Shown: piece by piece, positions 34,582 through 44,946 of the stretch
Position numbering within the stretch: the first letter of the stretch is position 1
How the letters are laid out: each line of letters begins with the position of its first letter
Source: Allolobophora icterica
Lineage: Eukaryota; Annelida; Clitellata; Crassiclitellata; Lumbricidae
Assembly: GCA_963556255.1 (NCBI GenBank)
Contig: OY744615.1
Location: 5,450,623 to 5,514,622 of the forward strand
DNA: 64,000 bases
Direction: 5' to 3'
Notes under the pieces: model-generated
Database searches by the model: none
Told to the model about the DNA's origin: nothing
The model's input: the letters and a program-made list of their open reading frames with translations, nothing else
Program-made: the position numbers and the translations under genes

Positions 34582-37230
34582 CTTCAAAGCAGAATCATCA
34601 CAACTGCATAAGTAAATAATTCTCCTAAGTCACAAAACACCCCTAAACTTTGCAGCTTTAGATAAACTCTGCACGTTTATATGGCATCCTGTTGAAAATT
34701 TGTTTCACAAAAAACCACAGGACAACTCTTTCACAAAGCATCTACAGATTACGCACACACAAGCATCTGAATCTCTGCACACGGGTCAAATGCTGATATC
34801 AGTAACAAAGTGTACAACTTGTGATGTCAATGTCACATCACCCGATTTTCACTCAGATTTTTTTTGCACAACAGCAACAATTCCCTATTTGCTCCAATTA
34901 AATGATAGGAAGCAATGTATGTATACAGTGCATGATTAGTCTATAAGTACCAATGAGGTTAGAACTCATCATGGAATATTCCCACAGAGTATAGTATTTC
35001 ACACAAGTTTCCTATTCTCATGTATTGTATATTGTATTGTATCTAAACATTTATAAAGCGCCTCTCACAGTGTTCGCTAATCAGAGGCGCTCCCAGTGCT
35101 AAAGACCCAGTGAACAGAAAGTGGTTTTAAGACAGCGGAACGAGGCACTTGGGCCACCAGCTAATAAAGAGGCACGTGTCAATGGAGGGAGTTGATTCCA
35201 TAGAGCAGGACCAATGAAAGAAAAGGCTCGAGTTTTGGCCATAGTGGTCCTGGCTCGTGGTACAAGAAGATCATGGCAATTAGGCGATCGCAGTGGATGG
35301 AGGGCAGTAGCTGAAACTGGCAGACGAACAAGGTCACAGTCTGGGATGACTCATGTAGCAAGCCATAAGATGATGCACATGTGTCATCCACATGACCCTG
35401 TGAATTACAACCCTCTGTTGCCCGGTTATGACGATATTCGAATTCTAGGCCGATACGCTGTACCTCTGAACCTCCGTTTCCCGATACCTGTAAACTCAAT
35501 CTGGAGAAAGCAGGATAGCATTTTCAATAATCGATCACTACCAATTCATCATAAATGAACTTGTGTTGCCTCAGAATTCAAAAGTGAAAACACCCATATA
35601 CCAAAACATTGCTAAAAGTTTGCAGTGGCACGTTCACAAGGTAAACATTGTGGTCGCCTCAGAATTGGATAGAATAGAGCGCTACGACTCTTGTAGCCTA
35701 CCTCCGCTCAAGTTAGTTAGTAAGTAATGGTTCATGGACATGATAATTAGGTAAGTAAGTAAGTAATCAGTAACAAAGTGAATGTGTATCAGTAAAACAG
35801 AGAACAGAAATGTTCAATGACACTTCCTATAACCGAACCGAAACACCCAATAACTTACACTTCGACCGTCTTTTTCAAAAGAAGTAGTGGTACAGTACTT
35901 GAAGAAGTAAATGGGTAATGGTATGCACAGTAATCGTAGCTGTTGGCAACATTTTAAATCCAGCACAGGTGTGTGAAGAATGGATGCTCTCAAGATTGTT
36001 ACATCTAGGTGCAGTGATAATTTAGTTCTCAAAATAATTCCTAATTAATTAAGATTTCAATCAGCTCTATAGCTTTAGTAATTAATAATTTACTTATTTA
36101 AGCTGCATTGTTGTGACTTTCTTATTTCTGTTATCCTTGACTCCTGCATTACTTTCTTATTTTAGTAAACGAAATCATTTATTCATTACTCTTCACCTGG
36201 CGATTGACTAACTGCGCCTCAGATTCGCATATCTGTGTCATTTTGCGCACACATGAAAAATGTTCATAATAAATAAATAATAATAAATAATTTAATGCAA
36301 TAACAATTTCTGATGTTTATATATTGCAATAACAGTTAATTTCTGACATTTATATTTTAAGATTTCTTTGTTTGTTTTCAAATTTTCAAATATTGTGTCA
36401 ATTTTTTTGTAAAATATTGTGTCAATTTTTGTGTAAACCATAATTGTCAATTTTTGTGTTCATGAATCATTACTTACATACTTACTTACTTGAGCAGAGG
36501 TAGGTTATGAGAGTCGTGACACTCTATTTTCTCCAATACTGGGGCGGGTATTCATTCATTCATTTGAGCACTTATATAGCGCGTCATCAAGGGGACTACT
36601 CAGAGGTGCTCCCGACTTCAGCACGAACATAAAGAACAGTTTTTAGCGCAGTGTAGAAAGACTCGGGTTGGGTTTTCGGGAGAAGACGGGTATGATGTTC
36701 ATCTTATAAGTGATTGCGACCGCGCCACCATAAACCTTTACCCAAACGTTTAACAGTCCCCTTTACATGATCTTTTTTAATTTTTTATTAATCTTTGTCA
36801 ACATACCGCCTGTTGCTCTATCTTTCGGCTTTAAATATACCGTGGGAATTAGCGAGATTTCGGGACCAGTCAGCGCTTCTGAGTTCCCAGAGAACAGCGT
36901 TGGCGTTAAGTCAGAAGCCGGTGAACTTGAAAACAGGTTCGATATGTGGTTCGGCCCATTTCGTTTCGCGATAATCCCGCGACTGTTTTGTCGATGAAAG
37001 CTTCCTCCTCCACCATTCGTCCTTCTATCGATAGGAAGGAGTATCTGAAGCCAGGGTAAAACAAGCGCCGTCAGTACAACGATGACAGCGGCCACAGTCG
37101 TTACCCAGACGACGAGGCTGTGTCCGTGGAAGGTGACGGCGAAAGATCTCTGCATTTCGGTTCCAGTACGAAGAAACTTGACGAGAGAAGGACCAAACTT
37201 TAGCCACGAACGAGAACTACAATCCGCCAT
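33497..37230 (-). CDS. FICD: Protein adenylyltransferase FICD (Fic domain, ER membrane)
   Basis: Two exons, 37230-36807 and 34581-33497, join as GCG then AT (GAT, Asp) to give 502 codons plus stop (human protein 458). Order: short N terminus, one membrane helix at about residues 39-65 (LVVWVTTVAAVIVVLTALVL), variable linker, TPR repeats from about residue 145 to 220 (AIKIFTHALALDP and ADHMYCKALVNSP), the inhibitory helix TAIEGNT (Glu at about 276), and the Fic motif HPFYDGNGRTSR at about 405-416. All catalytic residues are present. In animals this enzyme AMPylates and de-AMPylates the chaperone BiP in the ER lumen; the inhibitory Glu controls the switch. I chose the ATG at 37230 because its context is ACAACAATGG; upstream in-frame codons extend the frame but look untranslated. 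Confidence 0.95.
34582..36806 (-). other. FICD intron with LINE 3' fragments
   Basis: A single 2.2-kb intron. It contains an L2 3' fragment (35020-35560, minus: AATACAATACAATAC-type tail read in reverse, then GCGCCTCTCACAG), another at 36558-36720, and short (GTAA)n runs at 35750 and 36478 that look like tails of the (TTAC)n LINE. Confidence 0.7.
36807..37230 (-). CDS. FICD: FICD exon 1 (membrane anchor)
   Basis: It starts MADCSSRSWLKFGPSLVKFL, contains the single hydrophobic helix and a Ser/Gly-rich linker, and ends ...DRATG plus one base before GTATGT. The linker between helix and TPR is longer than in vertebrates. Confidence 0.9.
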
Positions 37231-37330
37231 TGTTGTTGACATAATAATACGAAACAGGAAGTTTCTCGTGTTTGTGATTTGGCCACACGTGATTGGATTC
37301 TCAATTCGTGACGTCAATCGCTATTTTCAC
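37231..37330 (-). promoter_or_regulatory. Putative FICD promoter: CRE, E-box, CCAAT
   Basis: Within 90 bp upstream of the start codon are TGACGTCA (37309-37316), CACGTG (37286-37291) and, adjoining it, ATTGG (37292-37296), which on the gene strand reads CCAATCACGTG. An AGGAAGT Ets-like site is at about 37256. CRE/ATF-type and CCAAT plus CACG sites suit an ER-stress-responsive gene, as FICD is in vertebrates. The start site of transcription is not visible. Confidence 0.35.
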
Positions 37331-37419
37331 AGGTTCGGGCAGTTAACAATTAAGGGCGATTAATGTTTTTATAGATCAGCGTTCTAGCACCAAACCGCCA
37401 GGTTTATGCAAGTCTAGTG

Positions 37420-37590
37420 CACAGGCCCGCCAAGAGGGGGGGCAGGGGCAAATGCCCAGGGGCCCGGCGATTTTCCGGCGATATTTAGGCCTAGCCCGCG
37501 ATCAACTTTTCTCATAAAGCCTAATGATAGTTTAGGGCCCGTGACTGCTCTGCCTAGGGGCCCGGAATTTCTGTCGGTGGCCCTGGGTTA
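37420..37590. repeat. Possible small hAT-like MITE
   Basis: Ends CAGGCCCGCCAAGAGGGG and the inverse of CAGGGCCACCGACAG with GGCCC-rich inside. No 8-bp flanking duplication is found, so it is only tentatively an element. Confidence 0.35.
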
Positions 37591-37676
37591 GCATGCTGCC
37601 CTGTAAACCTAGAGATCGGACTTTAAAATTCCCACTAGAGCAGGAAGGTATTCTTAGATTTTGGCAATTATTTTGC

Positions 37677-39041
37677 CAGTCTTGTCAAGACCTTAAACCT
37701 CAAGACCAAGACCACAGTATAAATAATTACACAGTACATCGACTCGTCGCCGCTGCAGTCATATCAGAATGTGTGACATTATAAATAACTAAGCCCCGCC
37801 CACTGTGACGACATTATAAATACCTAAGCCCCGCCCACTGTCGTCCGCCATCTTGAAAGAGACCGTTTACCATGCCGATACACCGGAAACAATCACATCA
37901 AATATTTTTTAAACGTTAAAAACAACATTGAAGACTACACGCCGATACACCGGAATCCATCAAATAAAATATTTTTTAAACGTTACAACAACATTTAGGA
38001 CTTCATTAGAATTAACAATATTATTTTTAACGTTAATTTAAGCCTAAATCTATAATTCAAAAGCTATTTTTCAAGGTGGCGTCGTAATCACGTGACCAGA
38101 AAAACTTGTCAACAGCCAGCAATGAGAGTCGACGTACTGTGTAATTATTTATACTGTACCAAGACCAAGACCTTGAACCTCAAGACCAAGACTTTGAACC
38201 TCAAGACCAAGACCAAAACCACGACCAAGACCTTGAACCTCAAGACCAAGACCAAGACCTTGAACCTCAAGACCAAGACCAAGACTTTGAAACTCAAGAT
38301 AAAAACCTAGAAACGTACTAAAAAAATCACAACCATATCCAGACTTCTATTCGATCCTTACTAAAAAACTTGTCAAGTCGGACTAGGCCTACTCGTTATT
38401 TTAATTAAAACATGAATCTTTTATTTAATTCAAACAAAACAACTCCAAATGCAGACTGCAGAGAATTCCGAATTCGTATTAACAAAAGTCCTTCATGCGA
38501 AATGTTATTCCAAATGCCTGTTGCATTTTATAACAACCAATTCGCTCAGAATTTTTTGACCAATACGTGACCTGTGGTGCCTCATAAAAATTCTGCCATG
38601 TGAAAAATACGTGGTTCTATAGTGCTGAATTCACTAGCACACATAGACTGCTTTTCAAGTAGGGCCTACCGGATGTAAATGTACAAATTGTGAGTATGTT
38701 TTGAAATCACTCCATGGTAAATAACCGGAAGTCAAAATAAATGTCCAAAACAACAGTATAATAAAGCCTCACTCACACCGCGTAAATACTAAAGCAATTG
38801 TATTAGTAGGCCCCTAATTATTGGATAAATTTTTAAAATCCTTGCGTTTTGTTAAACGACTGTTCATATTGTCAAAAGTCTTGGTCTTGGTCTTGGAAAA
38901 CCAAGACCAAGACTTTGAGCCTCAAGACCAAGACCAAGACTTTTGGTCTCAAGACCAAGACTTTTGGTCTCAAGACCAAGACTTTTGAAAACGAACTCGA
39001 GTGCACTCGAGACCAAGACCTTGGTCTCGAGGACAAGACTG
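37677..39041. mobile_element. hAT element, CAGTCTTGTTGTC family, carrying a nested MITE
   Basis: Ends CAGTCTTGTCAAGACC and GAGGACAAGACTG. Flanks TATTTTGC and CATTTTGC match at 7 of 8. Subterminal arrays of CAAGACCAAGACC are long at both ends. The 37714-38157 MITE interrupts the left array. Inner part (38400-38700) is the same as in 43799-44673. A 6-bp GGCCTA is inserted at 38386-38391 relative to that copy. Confidence 0.8.
37714..38157. mobile_element. 444-bp MITE nested in a hAT element
   Basis: Ends are a ~24-bp inverted repeat ACAGTATAAATAATTACACA... extending to GTAC. The flanking host reads ACC on both sides, possibly a 3-bp duplication, although the host is a GACCAA array. Inside, two tandem pairs occur: ATAAATAMCTAAGCCCCGCC and a CCGATACACCGGAA... 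to ...TTTTTTAAACGTTA unit. Confidence 0.75.
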
Positions 39042-39067
39042 CATTTTGCACCATTTGCCTTCCTTCC

Positions 39068-39246
39068 CAGTGCTCGAAATGGACCGGAACGCACCGCGGA
39101 ACGCCGTTCCGGTTCGTCAAATGAATTTAGCGTTCCGTTCCGGTTCGTCAAATGAATTATTGTGGAAAATACTATGAAATTAACGTGAATGCTCCCATAT
39201 CTTTGACTAGCGTTCCGTTTCGTAAAATTTTCCATTTCAAGCACTG
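39068..39246. mobile_element. 179-bp hAT MITE, CAGTGCTYGAAATGGA ends
   Basis: It is flanked by the exact duplication TTCCTTCC (39060-39067 and 39247-39254). The ends are CAGTGCTCGAAATGGA and TCCATTTCAAGCACTG. Contains repeats of GCGTTCCGTTCCGGTTCGTC. Confidence 0.85.
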
Positions 39247-39692
39247 TTCCTTCCCAAAAGATCTCCGTCACTTTGCTATAAATCCTCCTATCTCGCCTGT
39301 TAATTTCACCTGTGCTCCGCTTGCACCAACACCGGCTGTCAATATAAGTAAGTAAGTAAGTAAGTATATCCTTTATTAATCCAACTGCTAACCGCATTTT
39401 GGTTTACACATGTATATCACGTCCAGATTAAAGTACTAAGGCCTATATTCCGCTGAAAATCACCCTAATTATGAAAGATTTACGAGCTAGACTGTCAGCA
39501 GTCGGGAGAACCCGATTATGAACACGGGGTCGCAAAGTATAACCCGTATGCTTAACAGGAGGTAATAGCACATGAAGCACATGTGTAGGACATGTAAGGA
39601 CGGTCGTGAAAAGTTTAGAATCAGCAGTACGGATCAATTGTTCGAATCTAGGGTAGTCCACAGGAAGATAACCAGCTTTAATCAGTCTCCTA

Positions 39693-39881
39693 AATATTGC
39701 CTGTAGTCTCTCACGTCCCCTCTGCCCCACATAACCACACCAAGCGGACGCAGCGTACGTCATCCTCGCCACTGTGGTAGCTGTCACTGACAGCTACCAC
39801 AGTGGCGAGGATGACGTACGCTGCGTCCGCTTGGTGTGGTTATGTGGGGCAGAGGGGACGTGAGAGACTACAGGCAATATT
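39693..39881. repeat. Perfect 189-bp palindrome
   Basis: Arms 39693-39786 and 39788-39881 (94 bp each) are exact reverse complements around the single base 39787. The left arm is native LINE coding sequence; the right arm is the extra inverted copy. Confidence 0.95.
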
Positions 39882-40217
39882 ACTCACCACATCGTACATT
39901 GAGGGGCCAAGTAGTCCATGAGTAGTCAGGATCCGTAAAGCATACATTGATTGTCTTGCACCAGTGCATAGATTGTCAACATGCACGTCAAAGCAGAAGT
40001 CATCGGAGAGCGTGACACCTAAGATCTTCATGATTCTGACTCTGGAAAGACCAGGAATCTCCATCGGCTGGTTTTCATTCAGTTTTCTTCTCGGCTTACG
40101 GACAACCATTTCCTGGGTCTTTGCTTGGTTAAGCTTCAGATTACATCTCGCAGCCCAGATCTCGATGTGCCTGATTTCCGAGTTTATCAGGTTGCTATTG
40201 GCAGCAGGAACCAGGAG

Positions 40218-41130
40218 TATACCCCTAAGCCGTATTTTTTCTGGTTAACGGCTGGCTTGAGCAAATTTACGGCTGGTTTTTCGGCTAGCCGTAAAAGAGC
40301 GTAAGCTACCTTCTTCGGCTAGCCGTAAATTTTTACGGCTAGCCGAAAAAGGTAGTTTGCGCTCTTTTAGCGCGTAAACTACCTCTTTCAACTATAAGTG
40401 CATCAATCATTAACACAGTAATACAGTATACACTAGGGACTACTTTTAAATCGAAAGGTGGGCAATATTCACTCAGTCTTAAAATAATTTGAAAAATAAA
40501 TTCAAATAATTATGATAAGAAACAAACGGACATTTCATGTTTTCAGTTCACATACATTGCAATGAGATCAGATTCAACTACGATTTACGAATATGTAATA
40601 CTGGTTGGAAGTTATAGAACCACAAATAGGGCTACCAGACATGCATTAATAGGTGTAGGCCTAGCCGCATAGCGAGAGAAAAAAGAAACAGATATACAGA
40701 AACAAAAAAAGTGAAAATTCTGGCAATAGACTGCAGCCGCTTTTGAAGAAGAGTAGTAAAAGTGTGCACTCTGCACTAACCCGCATGAGATTTTATTAGA
40801 AATATTTAACTTTGAATATAAACCCGGAAGTAGAACTCTGAATATATGCAACATAGGACAGCCTGGACAGGGCCCTTACAATAGACGATGAGACGGCCAT
40901 ATGACTGACGTCAGCACTTAACGCTCATTGAACACTAAGTACAAATTAGCAAGCCAGCGTGCAAACTTTATAATCACAACTGTGTGCATGTTCTAGCGAA
41001 ACTTTTTCCGGCGGCTAGCCGTGAAATAACTCTCGGCGGTTTTTCGGCTAAGCCGCAAAATTTACAGCGGTTTATCGGCTTGCAGAAATTTTTTCGGCTC
41101 GGCGGCTAACGGCGGCGGCTTAGGGGTATG
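40218..41130. mobile_element. 913-bp non-autonomous hAT inside the LINE
   Basis: It is flanked by the exact duplication ACCAGGAG (40210-40217 and 41131-41138), where removing one copy restores the LINE frame. The ends are TATACCCCTAAGCCG and CGGCTTAGGGGTATG. Near both ends the unit CGGCTAGCCGTAAA recurs in inverted pairs. No transposase is seen in the AT-rich middle. Confidence 0.9.
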
Positions 41131-42105
41131 ACCAGGAGATAGGTATCGTCAGCGTACTTGAGTATCCGGTTAGTTGGATGTTTAGGTTTAAGTTTGGATA
41201 TTGCTGTTAGGAACAGTATCGGACCAGTTCCTGATCCCTGGACAATACTGCAGTTGATTTCAATCGCCGCAGAGGTAATTCCTTTAAACTTAGTGCAATG
41301 TTGTAGTTGGTGGAGGGCCGCAATGATCCAATTGTAAGCAACGTCGGGAATGGGTAAGTCCGCCATCTGTTCAGCCAGATAGTCATGCCTCACCGTATCA
41401 AATGCTTTTGAAAAATCCAACGCTATCAGATGTACATAGGGGCTGGACGTCAGCATTTCAGTGAGTTGATGCGTTAATGAACTAAGTGCGGCAGTAGTAG
41501 ACCCGGTGGGCCGAAACGCATATTGATCTTGAAAGTCACGGTTGTTCTGTTCGTACGTCAACATCGGATAGAAATACTTGCGCACCACGATCCGCTCAAG
41601 TATACGAACAGTCATTTAAAAAAAACTCAAGAATTAAAATATTTATCAAACCTGTTTGCATCATAGCCTATAGGGCCTACGCCTTACGACATTATATAGG
41701 CCTACCTACGGACGGATGCAAGTCTTGTTGGTCAGGAAAACCCATCGGCAGCAGCAGCTAAGTTATGCTGTGTCTGGAAGCCCTGCCGAGACTTTTTCTG
41801 AAGCCAGACGGTCTGATAAACCATGGGAGGATTTAAGAAAGTCTCACGATTTGTACATATAACATCCAGTGCTTGAAAAGCTATACTGTGTGTGCCAGCT
41901 ACTTCAGCACCTGTAGAACTTTTTTTCACATGGTGCCCCACAAGGTACGTCTGGGTCAGAAAATTCTGAGCGAATTGGTTTAATTAAATACAAAAGGCAT
42001 GTGGAATAACATTTTTCATGAAGACCTTTTGTAAATACGAATTCGGAATTCTCTGCAGTCTGCATTTAAAGTTAGTTTGCCTTTATAAAAGACTCACGTT
42101 TTCAT

Positions 42106-42360
42106 GGGGGTCCATAGAGTAGTGGTAACATCACTGGCGTGAAGAGCAAGAGGTGGCGGGATCGCTTCCCGCTACCGCCCCAAATTTAGGTCCACTCAGC
42201 CTTTCATTCGCGTTGTTAAAATGAGATGTAGGACGTGATGGGCGCCTTGCATGGCTGCCGTGTACAGTTAAATTCGACTCCTGTAATAACTTGTGATCAT
42301 CCGTTCGTACTGATTTGTAATCATACTGCGTTGTTGTCAGTTTGAAGATATTAAACGAAG
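42106..42360 (+). repeat. tRNA-derived SINE, family 2
   Basis: The head has an A-box-like TAGAGTAGTGGTAA and a B-box-like GGATCGCTTCCC (42145-42175), matching a tRNA fold. The tail runs into (ATT)n. Confidence 0.75.
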
Positions 42361-42373
42361 ATTATTATTATTA

Positions 42374-42432
<59 letters not shown>
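42361..42432. repeat. (ATT)n microsatellite
   Basis: An ATT tract that is the 3' (AAT)n tail of the minus-strand REL-LINE to its right and abuts the SINE on its left. Confidence 0.95.
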
Positions 42433-42434
<2 letters not shown>

Positions 42435-43050
42435 TTTCATTGCGTTATCATTATCCGGTAACATTGAAATCTGGATTCTGGTTCCCCATCGTGCCTATAG
42501 GCACGCGATAGCATTGAACCTCTGGATTGTGATGGAAATTTTTTTGTAACAGGAAGGTTTCTCGAGGGTCTTCCGTTATTCTTGTCAACCGTCGGCCGAG
42601 TTCTTTGATAAACGCCGAGCCTTCTTGGTCCATGGGTCCCATCGTTTCTAATGCTATTGGTGTGAAACTGTACCTCGTCAATAGCTCCGCGTATTTGGTC
42701 TTCTTTCGAGTTGCTGCTATTTCTGCAGCTCCCCCCGCTGCTGTAGACGTCTCGGCCAAGTAGGCCTACGAAGGCGCAAAAGTGTCAGTAATCGTTACAC
42801 CCCAAATTAGGGAACGTCCGCTGTTCCACGGAATCAGAGTTTGACCATCAGGTCTTTTCCCGTCTAGTCGGGAGAGGCCAGCCGGTTCCTTGATTGAAGG
42901 GGTGCCTGCCTTTATGAGACTGCGCAGCACGATGTCATTTATTGATGCGTGTCTAGCTTGTCTGCCGAAGCTTTGTGAGCAAGCCAATCCGTGTGAGCCT
43001 CTGGCTGAAACCGCAGTTCCGCATGCGCATGTGTGTGGGGCACAGATTAT
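42433..43050 (-). mobile_element. REL-LINE copy, zinc knuckle to C terminus, between ATT tracts
   Basis: The minus strand encodes APHTCACGTAVSARGSHGLAC (knuckle), LIKAGTPSIKEPAGLSRLDG, KRPDGQTLIPWNSGRSLIWG, VTITDTFAPS, then AETSTAAGGAAEIAATRKKT, KYAELLTRYSFTPIALETMG and FIKELGRRLTR. This is the best-preserved REL endonuclease block in the window, with one 6-bp GGCCTA insertion (42761-42768) breaking its frame. The 5' side abuts another ATT tract at 43051. Confidence 0.8.
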
Positions 43051-43061
43051 TATTATTATTA

Positions 43062-43107
<46 letters not shown>

Positions 43108-43344
43108 AATAGCGAGTAGCCCGACTTGACCATTTTTTGTAAGGAAAAGAAGTCTTGGGCTGAATGTAATTTTTGGGGTCTTGGTCTCGGTCTTGGTCTT
43201 GAGGTTCAAAGTCTAGGTCTTGGTCTCGAGGTTCAAAGTCTTGGTCTTGAGGTTCAAAGTCTTGGTCTTGGTCTTGAGGTTTAAGGTCTTGACAACAAGA
43301 CTGGAAATTGTGAGATTATATTAAATTAAAATTAGCTAGCCCCA

Positions 43345-43590
43345 ATAGGCAGCCATGGGTAACTGGGTATGAACTGTTAGCAACTTCAGTTTCTTATCCT
43401 CGGCAGGTGGTCAATCCTCTTCCGCATATATGAGGGCAGATTGTCAATCCTATCCCTCACTCACCGTCTGATCCTTCCTTCGAAAGTGTAGGTTAGTGTA
43501 CTCGTTATAGCAAAGGGCGCAGGTGGGGTAGAAATCTCGAAACAAATTTCTGCCATGGCAAGGATTTGAACCCCTTCTATAAATTGCCCT
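43345..43590 (-). repeat. tRNA-derived SINE, family 1, copy B (partial)
   Basis: Reverse of the family-1 body: 'ttctgccatggcaaggatttgaacccc' and the 'taactgttagcaacttcagtttctta' tail. The head is truncated. Confidence 0.65.
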
Positions 43591-43798
43591 TCGTGTAGGC
43601 AAAGGCGAATTTTTCCAGGAGGGCCAACATTTCTGGGGGGCGGCAAATTTTCTAAGGGGCAAAATTTTTTGTGGGAGCATAATGACATTTTTTGCATAGA
43701 ATTACCTAAATAATTGTTTTTTAGCATTGAAATTCGTTTTGGGACTGTTGGAATAATCATGATAATCAAAAAAAAACAATGGGCACTAGGGAGATAGC

Positions 43799-44673
43799 CA
43801 GTCTTGTTGTCCTCGAGACCACGGTCTTGGTCTCGAGTGCACTCGAGTTCGTTTTTAAAAGTCTTGGTCTTGGTCTTGAGACCAAAGGTCTTGGTCTTGG
43901 TCTTGAGGTTCAAGGTCTTGGTCTTGGTCTCGAGGTTCAAGGTCTTGGTCTTGGTTTTGCAAGACCAAGACCAAGACTTTTGTCAATATGAACAATCATT
44001 AATTTTAACAAACGGCAAGAATTTTAAAAATGTATCCAATAATTACTCATACTGTTATTGCTTTAGTATTTACATGGTGTGAATGAGGCTTCACTGTTGT
44101 TTTGGACAATTATTTTGACTTCCGGTTATTTACCATGGAATGATTTCAAAACAGACTCATGATTAATTTGTACATTTACATCCGGTTCTTGAAAAGCTGC
44201 GTTGTGTGCTAGCGATTTCAGCACATGTAGACCGTGTTTTTCACATGGCAGAATTTTTATGAGGCCCCACAGTCACGTCTTGGTCAGAAAATTCTGAGCA
44301 AGTTGGTTTTTATGAAATTCAACAGGCATTTGGAATAACATTTCGCATGAAGGACTTTTGTAAATACAAATTCGGAATTCTCTGCAGTCTCCATTTAGAG
44401 TTGTTTTGCTTGAATAAAAGAAAAAACTCGATCATGTTTTCATTAAAATAACGAGTAGTCCGACTGGACAATTTTTAGTAAGGAATAGAAGTCTGGATAC
44501 GACTGTGATTTTTTTGGGTCTTGATCTCGGTCTTTGTCTTGAGGTTCAAGGTCTTGGTCTTGGTCTTGAGGTTCAAGGTCTTGGTGTTCAAGGTCTTGGT
44601 CTTGAGGTTCAAGGTCTTGGTCTTGAGGTTCAAGGTCTTGGTCTTGAGGTTTAAGGTCTTGACAACAAGACTG
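43799..44673. mobile_element. hAT element, CAGTCTTGTTGTC family, best copy
   Basis: It is flanked by the exact duplication GAGATAGC (43791-43798 and 44674-44681). A 13-bp perfect terminal inverted repeat CAGTCTTGTTGTC / GACAACAAGACTG bounds it. Subterminal arrays of TTGGTCTTGAGGTTCAAGG are on both sides. The middle keeps fragments of the transposase C-terminal end (CTTGAAAAGCTGCG...) only. Confidence 0.9.
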
Positions 44674-44795
44674 GAGATAGCTCTGTCCCTCCCTTCCTCC
44701 CTCCATGCCTAACTCTCCGTCATAATGACGGAAAATTCAGTAGTTTGCCTTACAATTTCATTTCGTGTAGTCTGTTTGCCGCCGGTGCTTCCACT

Positions 44796-44946
44796 CAGTG
44801 GCGGCGCCACGATTTGAAAAGTAGTACGGCAAATTAGAGAGTCTGGGATACGGAAGCTTTTAACAGACAAAAAGTGGTATGGCAAAAGTATGTTGTTACC
44901 GTACAGCCTTACAAATTGGTATGGCTTTTATTCGGTGCTGCCACTG
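44796..44946. mobile_element. 151-bp hAT MITE, CAGTGGCGGCGCC end
   Basis: It is flanked by the exact duplication CTTCCACT (44788-44795 and 44947-44954). The ends are CAGTGGCGGCGCCACGA and CGGTGCTGCCACTG. Related to the 414-bp element at 54622. Confidence 0.85.

Larger units (their letters stand above)
39347..41611 (-). mobile_element. (TTAC)n-tailed LINE, interrupted by a hAT and a palindrome
   Basis: Minus strand. 41611-41139 encodes the first RT blocks (YVHLIALDFSKAFDTVRHDY, IVQGSGTGPILF, RILKYADDTYLLV). A 913-bp hAT sits between, and the frame resumes with PAANSNLINSEIRHIEIWAA at 40217. 39787-39443 gives the C-terminal part (RMTYAASAWCGYVGQRGRER ... RKSFIIRVIF). The right arm of a 94-bp palindrome (39788-39881) is inserted between MYDVV and TATTVARM. 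It ends in a (GTAA)n tail at 39347-39366. It lies within a hAT copy whose right part follows at 41612. Confidence 0.85.
41612..43303. mobile_element. hAT copy (CAGTCTTGTTGTC family) with nested SINE and REL-LINE
   Basis: The interior matches 3390-4270 (ATTTAACAGAACTCAAG, HPVLEKL... region) and the right end is GACAACAAGACTG at 43303. Between 42107 and 43107 it is split by a family-2 SINE, an ATT tract and a REL-LINE. Its left part is separated by the LINE at 39.35-41.61 kb, with only CACCGGCTGTCAATAT left at 39329-39345. Confidence 0.65.

Noticed and set aside
33791..34615. 274-codon plus-strand ORF over FICD
   Set aside because: Antisense shadow of FICD exon 2; the minus strand carries all Fic and TPR motifs.
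37420..37590. Calling the CAGGCCCGCC repeat a hAT MITE
   Set aside because: No 8-bp target duplication; left as tentative.
42106..42180. Functional tRNA gene
   Set aside because: A and B boxes are recognisable, but the sequence continues into a SINE body and cannot fold into an intact acceptor stem.
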